In this document: positions 19,873 to 27,996 of the stretch, piece after piece | Layout: each line of letters opens with the position of its first letter | Position numbering within the stretch: position 1 is the first letter of the stretch | NCBI GenBank assembly: GCA_016789955.1 | Contig: JAEUPB010000063.1 | Location: 1-41,932, forward strand | Reading direction: 5' to 3' | From: Rubrivivax sp. | GTDB lineage: Bacteria; Pseudomonadota; Gammaproteobacteria; Burkholderiales; Burkholderiaceae_C | DNA length: 41,932 nt | Notes under the pieces: model-generated | What the model was told of the DNA's origin: nothing | What the model saw: only the letters and a program-made list of their open reading frames with translations | Database searches by the model: none | Made by a program: the position numbers and the translations under genes

Positions 19873-20760
19873 TCAGCCTCCGCGCGTGGCGAGCCGCTGC
19901 GCGCGTTCGAGCGTGCGCCGCGCCGTGCGGTAGGTCGGCACCTCCACCCACAGGCCGTCGACCAGCGCGCGGTCCTCGCCGCGGGCACGCGCTGCGTCGA
20001 AGGCCGCGACCATCGCGCGGGCCCGTTGCACGTCGGCCTCATCCGGCGTGAACGCGGCGTTGACCGCGCCGGCGTGGTCGGGCCGCACCAGCGACTTGCT
20101 GCGGTAGCCCAGCCGCCGCGCGTGGCGCGCCTCGGCCGCGGCGCCGTCGGCATCGGTGTAGGTGTAGGGCGCATCGATGGGCTCGATGCCGGCGGCGCGG
20201 CAGTCGAGCAGGAAGCGGCGGCGCGCATGCTCGAGTTCGGTGGCGTCGGGGTGGCGTTCGGCGCAGAGGTCGGCTGCGAGGTCTTCGGCGCCGAGCAGCG
20301 CGCAGCGGATGCGCGCGCTGCCGGCCACGATGGCGCGCACGTCGGCCACGCCGAGCGCGGTCTCGCACACCGGCAGGATCTCGGTGCTGCCGCCCGGCAG
20401 GCCCAGCGTCGTCTCCCAGTGCCCGATGGCCTCGTCGAGCGTCCGCATCTGGGCAGCGGACGCCACCATCGGCAGCGCCACCACGTGCGGGCGGCCGGGC
20501 ATCGCCGCGGCCAGGTCGGCGCGGCCTGCACCATCGAGCACGTTGATGCGCACCGTGGCCACGCGGCCGTGCTCGCGCCAGCGTGCCAGCAGTGCGGCGA
20601 TGCCGGCCCGGGCCTCGCCCAGCCGCTGCGGCGGCGTGAAGTCCTCGAGGTCGGCGATCAACGCATCGGCGGGGCTGGCGAGCATCGCGTCGTGCGCGGC
20701 CGCGTCGGCGCCCGGGCCGAAGAGCCAGCTGCGTCGCAGGTCGGGATCGATCGGTGGCAT
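19873..20760 (-). CDS. HpcH/HpaI aldolase - citrate lyase beta-like protein (CoA ester lyase)
   Basis: This 295-residue TIM-barrel enzyme of the CitE-like family cleaves or forms acyl-CoA esters such as malyl-, citramalyl- or citryl-CoA. Visible hallmarks are RSWLFGPG at the N-terminus, the acidic DLEDF, VRIN, the ligand Glu in CETALG, and GAEDLAADL, followed by GYRSKSLVRP. The usual HP after the SK motif is replaced by RPDHAG. The start at 20760 is set by GGAGG at 7-nt spacing, which is embedded in a perfect palindrome. It is divergent from the DUF2834-like gene. The exact substrate is unknown. Confidence 0.88.
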   Translation of the reverse strand: MPPIDPDLRRSWLFGPGADAAAHDAMLASPADALIADLEDFTPPQRLGEARAGIAALLARWREHGRVATVRINVLDGAGRADLAAAMPGRPHVVALPMVASAAQMRTLDEAIGHWETTLGLPGGSTEILPVCETALGVADVRAIVAGSARIRCALLGAEDLAADLCAERHPDATELEHARRRFLLDCRAAGIEPIDAPYTYTDADGAAAEARHARRLGYRSKSLVRPDHAGAVNAAFTPDEADVQRARAMVAAFDAARARGEDRALVDGLWVEVPTYRTARRTLERAQRLATRGG

Positions 20761-20764
20761 GGCT

Positions 20765-20779
20765 TGACCTCCGAGGTCA
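20765..20779. promoter_or_regulatory. Palindrome covering the ribosome site of the CitE-like gene
   Basis: TGACCT-CCG-AGGTCA is a perfect 6-3-6 inverted repeat 4 bp upstream of the lyase ATG. In the minus-strand mRNA it folds the GGAGG ribosome site into the stem. It could act as a translational hairpin or as the operator of a DNA-binding regulator. Confidence 0.5.
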
Positions 20780-20831
20780 TTGTCCAGGCGCCGGCGGTCC
20801 GGGAGACTGCGACGCACTTCGGAGGTACCGC

Positions 20832-21146
20832 ATGCCCGCCATCCTGCTCTCCATCGCCCTCGCGCTGTTCGGGGCCCTCACGCTCGCCGCCGTGCTGCAG
20901 CACGGCTACGTCGGCATCTTCCTGCACCAGTTCCAGAACCTCGCCGGGCTGCAGGTGCTGGCCGACCTCGGCATCTCGCTGACGCTGGTGCTGGTGTGGC
21001 TGTGGCGTGATGCCCGTGCCCGTGGCCGCAATCCCTGGCCCTGGGTGGTGCTGTCGCTGGCGGCCGGCTCGTTCGGGCCGCTCGTGTACCTGTTGTGGGG
21101 CCGGCGAGACCGCACCGGATCGACCAGCCCCGCGGCTGCGGATTAA
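20832..21146 (+). CDS. DUF2834-like small membrane protein
   Basis: This 104-residue protein has three hydrophobic helices (about 2-22, 38-58 and 70-92), joined by a conserved-looking FLHQFQNLAGLQVLADLG loop and the basic WRDARARGRNPWPW segment. The pattern resembles DUF2834-type proteins, whose function is unknown. GGAGG lies 6 nt before the ATG, so the start is secure. The gene ends 41 bp before the MerR gene, which has its own promoter in the gap. Confidence 0.75.
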   Translation: MPAILLSIALALFGALTLAAVLQHGYVGIFLHQFQNLAGLQVLADLGISLTLVLVWLWRDARARGRNPWPWVVLSLAAGSFGPLVYLLWGRRDRTGSTSPAAAD

Positions 21147-21149
21147 AAG

Positions 21150-21161
21150 ACAGTTGACTGT
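21150..21161. promoter_or_regulatory. Inverted repeat overlapping the merR-like promoter
   Basis: ACAGT-TG-ACTGT is a perfect 5-2-5 inverted repeat lying over the -35 box of the promoter below. It is a plausible operator, possibly for autoregulation by the adjacent MerR-type protein. Classical MerR sites instead sit between -35 and -10. Confidence 0.4.
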
Positions 21162-21182
21162 TGTAAAGTGATGTCAGATAAT
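21154..21182 (+). promoter_or_regulatory. Strong sigma-70-like promoter of the MerR-VIT/VWA operon
   Basis: TTGACT (21154-21159) and GATAAT (21177-21182) each match five of six consensus bases and are exactly 17 bp apart, in a locally AT-rich stretch. Transcription would begin about 6-8 nt after the -10, at or next to the GTG codon at 21188. The mRNA may therefore be leaderless. Confidence 0.65.
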
Positions 21183-21187
21183 GGGGC

Positions 21188-21700
21188 GTGCCCACCGATG
21201 CCCCACCGCCCCACGTCGCCGACGCGCCCGAACGCTACTCGCTCGACGAGTTGTCCACGCTCGCCAGCGTCACACCGCGCACGGTGCGCTACTACATCGC
21301 CGAAGGGCTGGTCGACCGGCCGGCCGGCGAGAAGCGCGGCGCGCACTACCTGCGGCGCCACCTCGAACAGCTGCTGCTGATCCGGCGCTGGACCGATGCC
21401 GGGCTGAGCCTGGAGCGCGTGCGCGAGCTGATCGCCGGCGCACCCGAAGACCCCGCCCCTCGCCGCGCCGCGCCGGGATCGGTGGAGGTCTGGAGCCGCG
21501 TCACGCTGGCCGATGGCCTCGAGATGCACATCGAGCCGGGCCGCGCCGGCCTCACGCCCGAGCAGGTGCGTGGCCTGGTGCGTGGCGTGGCGGCGCTGTA
21601 CCGGCAGTTGCGCGGCACCGAACCGGGCGGGCGTGTCGCCGGCCCGGCCCCCCAACCCCCTGCGATTCCCCGCGAGACCCTGGAGTCCGACGATGCATGA
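21188..21700 (+). CDS. MerR-family transcriptional regulator
   Basis: This encodes 170 residues with a GTG start. An N-terminal winged helix-turn-helix (about 16-75) contains YSLDELSTLASVTPRTVRYY, IAEGLVDRP and the RRHLEQLLLIRRWTDAGLSLERVREL wing/helix region typical of MerR proteins. No cysteine-based metal site or long dimerisation coiled coil is seen. The C-terminal part (about 98-145: VEVWSRVTLADGLEMHIEPG) is a distinct small domain I do not recognise. The stop overlaps the VIT/VWA start by 8 nt (ATGCATGA), so the two are translationally coupled and the regulator probably controls its partner. The start almost coincides with the predicted transcription start. Confidence 0.88.
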   Translation: MPTDAPPPHVADAPERYSLDELSTLASVTPRTVRYYIAEGLVDRPAGEKRGAHYLRRHLEQLLLIRRWTDAGLSLERVRELIAGAPEDPAPRRAAPGSVEVWSRVTLADGLEMHIEPGRAGLTPEQVRGLVRGVAALYRQLRGTEPGGRVAGPAPQPPAIPRETLESDDA

Positions 21701-24002
21701 GCGCCCTCCTTCCTTCCACACCCTGGTCGCCCGCAACCCCGCTGCCGGCACGCCGGTGCTGAACGGCGTGCACGCGCGCGGCCGGCTCGACGCGGCGCTG
21801 TTCGAGCTGACGTTGCGGCAGACCTACCGCAACACGGGCGACTCGGTGCTCGAGGTGATCTACACGTTCCCGCTGCCGGCCACCGCGGTGCTGCTGGGCT
21901 TCGCGTCGGAACTGAACGGCGCGCGCCGCGAGGGCGTGGTCGTCGCCCGGCGCCGGGCCGAGCAACAGTACGAGGCCTCGCTGGCCGATGGCGACGCCCC
22001 GGTGCTGCTCGAAGCACATCACGACGGCGTGCACACCGCCAACATCGGCAACCTGAAGCCGGGCGACGAACTCGTGGTCGAGTGCCGCTACGCCCAGGTG
22101 CTGACGTGGGAGCAGGGCCGCCTGCGGGTGTCGCTGCCGACCACGATCGCACCGCGCTACGGTGATCCCGCAGGGGCCGGGCTGCACCCGCAGCAGGAGC
22201 CGGCGATCGGCCTGCACGCCGAGTACCCGCTGGACCTGGCGCTGACCATCGGCCCCGCGCTGGCCGGCGCCGCCGTGGCCTGCCCCACGCACCCGGCGAG
22301 CGTGCGCACCGAGCCCGACGGCTCCATCGAGCTGCGCCTGGACGCCCCCGCGCGCCTCGACCGCGACGTGGTCGTGCTGGTGACCCCGCGCGAGCCGCAC
22401 CCGTCGCTGCTCGTGCGCACCGACGACGCCTGCAACCCGGCGGCCCCGGTGGTGCTGATGGCCGCGCTGACGCCTCGGCCGGGCACGTCGCGCGACGCAG
22501 TGGCGGTGAAGGCGCTGGTCGACTGCTCCGGCTCGATGCAGGGCGACAGCATCGCGTCGGCCGGTGCCGCGCTGCGCGGCCTGGCGGTGGCGCTGACCGG
22601 ACGCGACCGCCTGAGCCTCACGCGCTACGGCTCGTCGGTCGAGCACGTGCTGGCGCCGGCACCGGCCGGGCCGGCGCTGCTGCCGCGCCTGCAGCCGATG
22701 ATCGACGGCCTGCGCGCCGACCTCGGCGGCACCGAGACGGCGCAGGCGCTTCGCGAGGTCTTCGAGATCCCCGTCGACACGCCCGCCGGCGCCGCCGCCG
22801 ATGTGCTGCTGATCACCGATGGCGAGATCTGGGAGACCGCACCCTCGATCGAGGCGGCCCGTCGCAGCGGGCATCGCGTGTTCGTCATCGGGGTCGGCTC
22901 GGCTCCGGCGGAAGGGTTCCTGCGCACGTTGGCCGAGTCCACCGGCGGCGCCTGCGAGTTCGCCACGCCGGGCGAGGCGCTGCAGGCGGCTGCGCGCCGC
23001 ATGCTCGAACGCATCCGCCAGCCGCGCCTGTCCGGACTGCGCATCGACTGGGGGGCCGAGCCGGCATGGTCGGTCGAGCCGGGCCCGTCGCTGTTCGGCG
23101 GCGACACGGTGATCGCGATGGCCGGCTTCTCAGCGCCGCCACGGGGCGGCACGCCGGTGCGGCTGCTCGCCGACGACCCACACGGGGGCCCGCGCGAACT
23201 CGCCCGCGGCGAGGCCGATGCGCCCTGCCCCGGCGACAGCCTCGCGCGTCTGGCGGCCGCGCGTCGCCTGTCCACGCTCGCCGACGCCGACGCGCAGGCC
23301 CACGCGGTGCGCTACCAGCTGATGTCGGCGCACACCGCGTGCATCCTCGTGCACGAGCGGGCCGAGGCCGAGCGGGCGGTCGAGGAAGCCCGGCTGCACC
23401 GCGTGGAGTCGATGCTGGCGGCGGGATGGGGCGGCACGGGGACCGTTCTGAAGGAGGCGCCGGTGCCGATGTTCTGCATGTCCGTCGATCCCGCCTGGGA
23501 GTCCCTGTTCGACCCGAGCACCTCGATGCCGATGCGCGCGGCGCCTGCCGAGCCCCTGGAGGCCCTTCCGGCGACCCCGCGTTCCCGCCCCAAGTCCCGG
23601 CCTGCCTCCCCCGGACCGGCGACGTTGGCCGAGCTGGCGCGCACCGTGGCGGACCACCTCACGGGGCCGGGTTCGCCGGCGGACCTGCTGCCGCGCATCG
23701 AGCGGCTGGAGATCCATCCGGACGTGCATCGCGTGATCCGCAGGGCCGTGCGACGGGGGCTGACCGCCGCGCAGGCCTGGATCGTGATCGCGCACTGGGT
23801 GCACCTGCGATGGGAACGCGCCGGCACCGGCACGATGCACCCTGTGCTCGACCGCTGGATGCAGACGATCGATCCGGCACTGGCCGCGAGCGCCGCCGAT
23901 CTCTGCCAGATGCATCTCGGTCAGCACGGCGATCAGCGCTGGGAGGTCCCTCGCTGGAAGGAACTCGTCGCAAAACGCCTGCCGGTGGACTGGAACTCCT
24001 GA
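21693..24002 (+). CDS. VIT and von Willebrand factor A domain protein
   Basis: This 769-residue protein begins with a VIT domain (about 10-130: FELTLRQTYRNTGDSVLEVIYTFPLP in two parts, then ANIGNLKPGDELVVE), followed by a VWA domain (about 265-430). Its metal-ion-dependent adhesion site is complete: Asp277, Ser279 and Ser281 (DCSGS), Thr347 and Asp376 (ITDGE). No signal peptide, membrane anchor or sortase signal is seen, so it is probably cytosolic, unlike animal inter-alpha-trypsin inhibitors. A proline-rich linker at about 620-650 leads to a helical C-terminal domain of about 120 residues that I do not recognise. It overlaps the MerR gene and is likely controlled by it. Confidence 0.9.
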   Translation: MHERPPSFHTLVARNPAAGTPVLNGVHARGRLDAALFELTLRQTYRNTGDSVLEVIYTFPLPATAVLLGFASELNGARREGVVVARRRAEQQYEASLADGDAPVLLEAHHDGVHTANIGNLKPGDELVVECRYAQVLTWEQGRLRVSLPTTIAPRYGDPAGAGLHPQQEPAIGLHAEYPLDLALTIGPALAGAAVACPTHPASVRTEPDGSIELRLDAPARLDRDVVVLVTPREPHPSLLVRTDDACNPAAPVVLMAALTPRPGTSRDAVAVKALVDCSGSMQGDSIASAGAALRGLAVALTGRDRLSLTRYGSSVEHVLAPAPAGPALLPRLQPMIDGLRADLGGTETAQALREVFEIPVDTPAGAAADVLLITDGEIWETAPSIEAARRSGHRVFVIGVGSAPAEGFLRTLAESTGGACEFATPGEALQAAARRMLERIRQPRLSGLRIDWGAEPAWSVEPGPSLFGGDTVIAMAGFSAPPRGGTPVRLLADDPHGGPRELARGEADAPCPGDSLARLAAARRLSTLADADAQAHAVRYQLMSAHTACILVHERAEAERAVEEARLHRVESMLAAGWGGTGTVLKEAPVPMFCMSVDPAWESLFDPSTSMPMRAAPAEPLEALPATPRSRPKSRPASPGPATLAELARTVADHLTGPGSPADLLPRIERLEIHPDVHRVIRRAVRRGLTAAQAWIVIAHWVHLRWERAGTGTMHPVLDRWMQTIDPALAASAADLCQMHLGQHGDQRWEVPRWKELVAKRLPVDWNS

Positions 24003-24018
24003 CCGATGCAAGCGCGGC

Positions 24019-24699
24019 CTACTCCAGCCGCGCCCAGGTCCGCTCCAGCCGCGGCAGCCAGTGGCCGAGCACGTCGGCCGAGACCAGCGTGCGCTCGGCG
24101 CGGCCGATCAGCGCGCGGCGGTCGACGAAGCCGATGTAGCGCGAGTCGGCGCTGTTGTCGCGGTTGTCGCCGAGCATGAAGTAGCTGTCGGCGGGCACCA
24201 CCACCGGGCCGAAGGAGCGCACCGATCCGTAGTGCGACAGGTACTGCACCGCGTGGCCCCGCCCACCCACCTGCTCGATGGCCCGCGTGGCCGCCAGCTC
24301 GAGGCCCGGCGCGACCGGCTCGATCAGCTCCGACAGGTCGTGGTACTCGGCCGCCACGCCGTTGAGCAGCAGCACCCCGTCGCGCAACTCGACGCGGTCG
24401 CCCGGCACCGCCACGAGGCGCTTTATCAACCGCGTGCCGTCCTTCGGCGAGTGGAAGGTGACGATGTCGCCGCGCTGAGGCTCGCCCACGCGCGCGACGA
24501 CCACGTCGGTCAGCGGCAGTTTCACGTCGTAGGCCACGCGGTTGACGAACACCACGTCGCCTTCCAGCAGCGTGGGCCGCATCGAGCCCGACGGGATCGG
24601 GTTCCAGTCGGCCACCGCGGTGCGAAACAGGCCGAAGCACAGCAGGAAGACGATGAAGCCGCGGTTGTTGCGCAGCGCGCTCTTGAGCCAGCTCGACAT
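24019..24699 (-). CDS. lepB: Signal peptidase I (LepB-type paralogue)
   Basis: This 226-residue inner-membrane serine peptidase removes Sec signal peptides. After one N-terminal hydrophobic helix (FIVFLLCFGLF) come box B with nucleophile Ser39 (IPSGSMRPTL), the general-base Lys93 in RLIKRLVAVPGD, and the box E motif FMLGDNRDNSADSR. It is shorter than E. coli LepB and has a single helix, resembling the RTAVADWNPIPSGSM paralogue group rather than the housekeeping enzyme. The ATG at 24699 has GAGG at 5-nt spacing; an upstream GTG overlaps that site and is unlikely. It converges with the VIT/VWA gene. Confidence 0.93.
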   Translation of the reverse strand: MSSWLKSALRNNRGFIVFLLCFGLFRTAVADWNPIPSGSMRPTLLEGDVVFVNRVAYDVKLPLTDVVVARVGEPQRGDIVTFHSPKDGTRLIKRLVAVPGDRVELRDGVLLLNGVAAEYHDLSELIEPVAPGLELAATRAIEQVGGRGHAVQYLSHYGSVRSFGPVVVPADSYFMLGDNRDNSADSRYIGFVDRRALIGRAERTLVSADVLGHWLPRLERTWARLE

Positions 24700-24807
24700 G
24701 GGCACCTCGTGAAGGGGCGGAACGGCGCCTCGCGCGCCGCATGCGAGAGCTTAAGCGCACGGGGCCCGCGATGGGCGGCGCGCGAGGCGACACACTACGC
24801 GCTGCCG

Positions 24808-25050
24808 ATGTCCGACCCCGCCCCTCCTCGCCCCTTGCCCGCGGCCCCTGTCGCGCTGCCCGACATCACCGCGCGCTGCACCGGCTGCGGCCGCTGCGTG
24901 GGCGCCTGCCCGCCGCACGTGCTGTGCCTGGAGCCGCGCGGCTGGGAGAAGTCCGCCCTGCTGCACGACCGCGCCGGCTGCACCGGCTGCGGCCGTTGTG
25001 CCGTGGTGTGCCCGTTCGGCGCCATCCGCATGCGGCGCACCGATCGCTGA
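24808..25050 (+). CDS. Two-cluster [4Fe-4S] ferredoxin-type protein
   Basis: This 80-residue protein carries two complete CxxCxxCxxxCP motifs, CTGCGRCVGACP and CTGCGRCAVVCP, each able to help hold a [4Fe-4S] cluster. A proline-rich N-terminus precedes them. The clusters transfer single electrons, but no redox partner gene is adjacent. The ATG at 24808 was chosen because the frame upstream reads as shadow sequence; no strong ribosome site is visible. It converges with the histidine-kinase gene, 7 bp apart. Confidence 0.85.
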   Translation: MSDPAPPRPLPAAPVALPDITARCTGCGRCVGACPPHVLCLEPRGWEKSALLHDRAGCTGCGRCAVVCPFGAIRMRRTDR

Positions 25051-25057
25051 GGGCGGT

Positions 25058-26803
25058 CTACGCCGGCAGCACCACGCTGACCCGCGTGCCGGCACCGGGC
25101 GCGGACTGCAGCACCAGCCGCCCGCCGTGACGATGCGCGATGCGCTGGCAGGTGACGAGGCCCAGGCCGGTGCCCTGGAACTGCGCCTGCGTGTGGAAGC
25201 GCTGGAACGGCCGCAGCAGTTCGCCGACGCCGCTGGTGTCGAAGCCCACGCCGTCGTCGGCCACGGTGAGCCGTGTCTCGCCGGCCTCGCGCGCCACGGA
25301 GACGGTGATGTGCGCCTCGTCGCGCCCGCCGGAGAACTTCCACGCGTTGCCCACGAGGTTCTGCACCACCGAGCGCAGCAAGCCCGGGTCGCCGTGCACC
25401 GGCAGCGCCTGCGGCACTTCCAGGCTCACCCGGCGCAGCGGGTCCAGCAGCCGCAGCTGCTCGACCTGCGCGAGCACCAGCGGCGCCAGGTCCACCTCCT
25501 CGCGCTGCAGCGGCACGCTGCCGGCGCGCGACAGCGCCAGCAGGTCGTTGATCAGCACGGCCATGTCGCGAGCCGAGCGCTCGATCTGGTCGAGGTAGCG
25601 CAGGCCGGTGCCGTCGAGCGCCGGACCGGCCTTCAGCCTCAGCAGCTGGCTCATGCCGACGATGCCGTTCAGCGGGCTCTTCAGGTCGTGCGCGGCGGTG
25701 CGCGAGAAAGCCTCGAGCTCGATGTTGGCCTGCTGCAGCTCCGAGGTGCGATCGGCCACCAGCGCCTCCATCCGCGACGCGAGCGCATCGCGCGCCTCGT
25801 CACGCTCGCGGCGCGCCGTGATGTCCTCGGCGATGCCGCCCACCATCACCACCGCACCGGCCTCGTCGCGGATCAGGCGCTTGCGGTCCTCGATCCAGCG
25901 GATGCTGCCGTCGGGGCGGACGATGCGGTACTCGGAGGCCACGCTGTCGGTGCTCGCCAGCAAGGCGCGCAGGTCGACGATCTTGTGCGCATCGTCGGGG
26001 TGCACGGCCCGGCGCCACAGGTCCGGATCGGCCACCAGTTCGTCGGGCCGGCGGCCGTAGATCGTCTCGAAGGCCGGGCTCACGTACATCACCGCGCTGA
26101 AGTCGGGCGCGGCCATCCACAGCACCTCGCCCAGGCTCTGCAGCAGCTGCCGGAACTGGCGCTGCTGGCGGTCCACCGCGTCCTGCAGGCCCACCTCCTC
26201 GGTGACGTCCTCGGCCATCACCATCATCGCCGGGCGGCCGTCCAGCTCGACGCGGTGCTCGCTGATGCGCACGAGCAGCGTCTGGCCGTTGCGCCGCCGG
26301 TGGCGGAAGATCCCGGGCGACCCGGTGCCTGCGCCGTGCAGACGCGCCGCGGCGAGGAACGACGCCACCTCGGCCTCGGGGCGGATGTCCTTGGCCGTCA
26401 TCGCGAGGAACTCGTCCCGGCGCCAGCCGTAGGCCACCAACGCGGCGTCATTGACGCGCAGGAAGCGATAGGTCTCCAGGTCGTACACCCACATCGGCTG
26501 CGGGTGGTTCTCGAAGAGGTCGCGCACGCGCAGGTCGGTGTGCGCCACCCGCTCCTGCATCGCCAGCAGCCGCTGGTAGCCGCGGTGCACGAGCCAGACC
26601 AGGCCCAGCGTCGTGACGACGATGTACACGAGCCCCTTGCCGCGCTGTGCCTCGACCAGCCAGCCGGGCTCGGTGGAGATCGCCGCCACCAGCCGGTCGG
26701 AGGTCCAGATCCACGCCGCGCCGACGGCCAGGTACACCAGGCCGACCACGGCGGCGATGCGCAGCGAGCCCACCGTGCGCGGCGGGTCGAAAGTCGGATC
26801 CAT
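25058..26803 (-). CDS. PAS-domain sensor histidine kinase
   Basis: This is a 581-residue inner-membrane kinase. Two hydrophobic helices at about 14-35 and 55-75 bracket a short periplasmic loop. PAS domain 1 (about 92-205) and PAS domain 2 (about 215-340, YVSPAFETIYGRRPDEL) follow. The HisKA dimerisation domain has phospho-acceptor His372 in AAHDLKSPLNG. The ATPase domain has an N box (QNLVGNAWKF), G1 (ADDGVGFD) and G2 (GTGLGL). No receiver domain or response-regulator gene is adjacent, so it is an orphan kinase whose partner must lie elsewhere. The signal sensed is unknown. Confidence 0.93.
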   Translation of the reverse strand: MDPTFDPPRTVGSLRIAAVVGLVYLAVGAAWIWTSDRLVAAISTEPGWLVEAQRGKGLVYIVVTTLGLVWLVHRGYQRLLAMQERVAHTDLRVRDLFENHPQPMWVYDLETYRFLRVNDAALVAYGWRRDEFLAMTAKDIRPEAEVASFLAAARLHGAGTGSPGIFRHRRRNGQTLLVRISEHRVELDGRPAMMVMAEDVTEEVGLQDAVDRQQRQFRQLLQSLGEVLWMAAPDFSAVMYVSPAFETIYGRRPDELVADPDLWRRAVHPDDAHKIVDLRALLASTDSVASEYRIVRPDGSIRWIEDRKRLIRDEAGAVVMVGGIAEDITARRERDEARDALASRMEALVADRTSELQQANIELEAFSRTAAHDLKSPLNGIVGMSQLLRLKAGPALDGTGLRYLDQIERSARDMAVLINDLLALSRAGSVPLQREEVDLAPLVLAQVEQLRLLDPLRRVSLEVPQALPVHGDPGLLRSVVQNLVGNAWKFSGGRDEAHITVSVAREAGETRLTVADDGVGFDTSGVGELLRPFQRFHTQAQFQGTGLGLVTCQRIAHRHGGRLVLQSAPGAGTRVSVVLPA

Positions 26804-26961
26804 GCGTGCCCTCGTCCACGTGCAACTCGGCCCGGCGCGTCCGTTGGACAGGCCCGACCCGACGCCGATTGCACGCAGTCGTCGAAGCCGGGGACTTGAC
26901 TCCGATCAAGCTGCACGCGCCACGCCCACGCGGCGCAGCGCGCCGCGTGGAGGGCATCACG

Positions 26962-27228
26962 TCAGTAGTACCCGCGCCCTGCCGATTCCACCCAGATCGG
27001 CTCGCCGGGATGGCGGCGCTCGATCGTGGCCAGTGTGCGGATCATCATCTCCCGCGTCGCGCGTGTCAGGGGATAGGCCAGGCGCGTGAGGCGCACGCCG
27101 CGTTCGACGTGCGCGTCGACGTCGCTCGCGGACAGGATGTCGTTGCCGCACCAGATCGCGGTGTTCGTCTTCGCGGCATCGTCGAGGGCGGCGGCCAGGC
27201 CGCCGGGGGTCAGGGCGAGGAAGGGCAT
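26962..27228 (-). CDS. Conserved-looking 88-aa protein, function unknown
   Basis: This small soluble protein of 88 residues begins MPFLALTPGGLAAALDDAA and contains one cysteine (IWCGNDI). It ends in an aromatic GRGYY. I do not recognise a family. It follows the 252-aa protein by 4 bp on the same strand and is the last gene of a five-gene run starting at 29824. The 158 bp between it and the histidine-kinase gene show no further ORF I can support and no clear terminator. Confidence 0.65.
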   Translation of the reverse strand: MPFLALTPGGLAAALDDAAKTNTAIWCGNDILSASDVDAHVERGVRLTRLAYPLTRATREMMIRTLATIERRHPGEPIWVESAGRGYY

Positions 27229-27232
27229 GGGG

Positions 27233-27991
27233 TCATTCTGGGGCCGCCGAAGGATCGGCGCCAACGGCGGCCGCTCCGGTGGGCGTTGCGCCGGGCCCGG
27301 GCGGCGAGAGGCCCATCTCGGCGCTCGTCAGCGTGTATGCGGTGCGATAGGTCGACCAGGTCACCTCCTGCGCGCCGCGGCCGGGCAAGCCGTCGGGTGC
27401 GCACAGGGCCCGGGCACGGGCGGCCACCGCCTCGCCGTCGTAGCCAGTGATCACGATGGCCGCATCGACGCCGCGGTCGGCCCCACGGATGCGCTGCTCG
27501 TTCGTCATCGCCGCCACCTGCGCGCCCTGCAGCAGGTGCGCGCTGCCCAGGCCCGCGCGCGCCGGCAGCGGCGGCAGCACATCGTCGAGCAGCCAGCGCA
27601 GCAGCGCCCGGGCCTGCGCCGCGTCCTCGGGCGCGGCGTAGCGCACCAGCGCGGCCGAGCCGCCGAGGCCGTGGCCGTGGCTGCCGAGCACCGTGCACAG
27701 GCCGCGCACCATGCCGCGGTAGTGCGGCATGACGCGCTGCGTCCATGGCGAGGGTGCGTCGAGCCGCGCGCGATAGGCCTCGGAAGTCAGCGTCAGCAGC
27801 GACTGCACCTCGTAGATCACGAGGTAGCGCGGCGCGCCGGCCGTGGCCACCCAGCGCGTGCCGCGCAGGAAGCCGGGGATGCCCAGGCGCTCGGGCAGGT
27901 GCTCGTGCGTGTGCCAGCGGTCGTGCTCGTCGATGGCGTCGGCGTCGATGTCGAACGACAGCAGCAGGGCGGCGGGACCGAGCACCGGCAT
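27233..27991 (-). CDS. Uncharacterised protein with duplicated ferredoxin-like (EthD/DUF4286-like) halves
   Basis: This encodes 252 residues. The N-terminal half has LLLSFDIDADAIDEHDRWHTHEHLPERL, given here in its two parts LLLSFDIDADAI and WHTHEHLPERL, then FLRGTRWVA and YLVIYEV. This is the pattern of dimeric alpha/beta-barrel proteins such as EthD or DUF4286. The second half repeats it loosely (GAAIVITGYDG appears as AAIVITGYDGEAV). The C-terminal tail is low-complexity Pro/Gly/Ala. It lies between the crotonase and the 88-aa gene with gaps of 5 and 4 bp, so it belongs to that operon. A catabolic accessory role is possible but unproven. Confidence 0.7.
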   Translation of the reverse strand: MPVLGPAALLLSFDIDADAIDEHDRWHTHEHLPERLGIPGFLRGTRWVATAGAPRYLVIYEVQSLLTLTSEAYRARLDAPSPWTQRVMPHYRGMVRGLCTVLGSHGHGLGGSAALVRYAAPEDAAQARALLRWLLDDVLPPLPARAGLGSAHLLQGAQVAAMTNEQRIRGADRGVDAAIVITGYDGEAVAARARALCAPDGLPGRGAQEVTWSTYRTAYTLTSAEMGLSPPGPGATPTGAAAVGADPSAAPE

Positions 27992-27996
27992 GGCGG

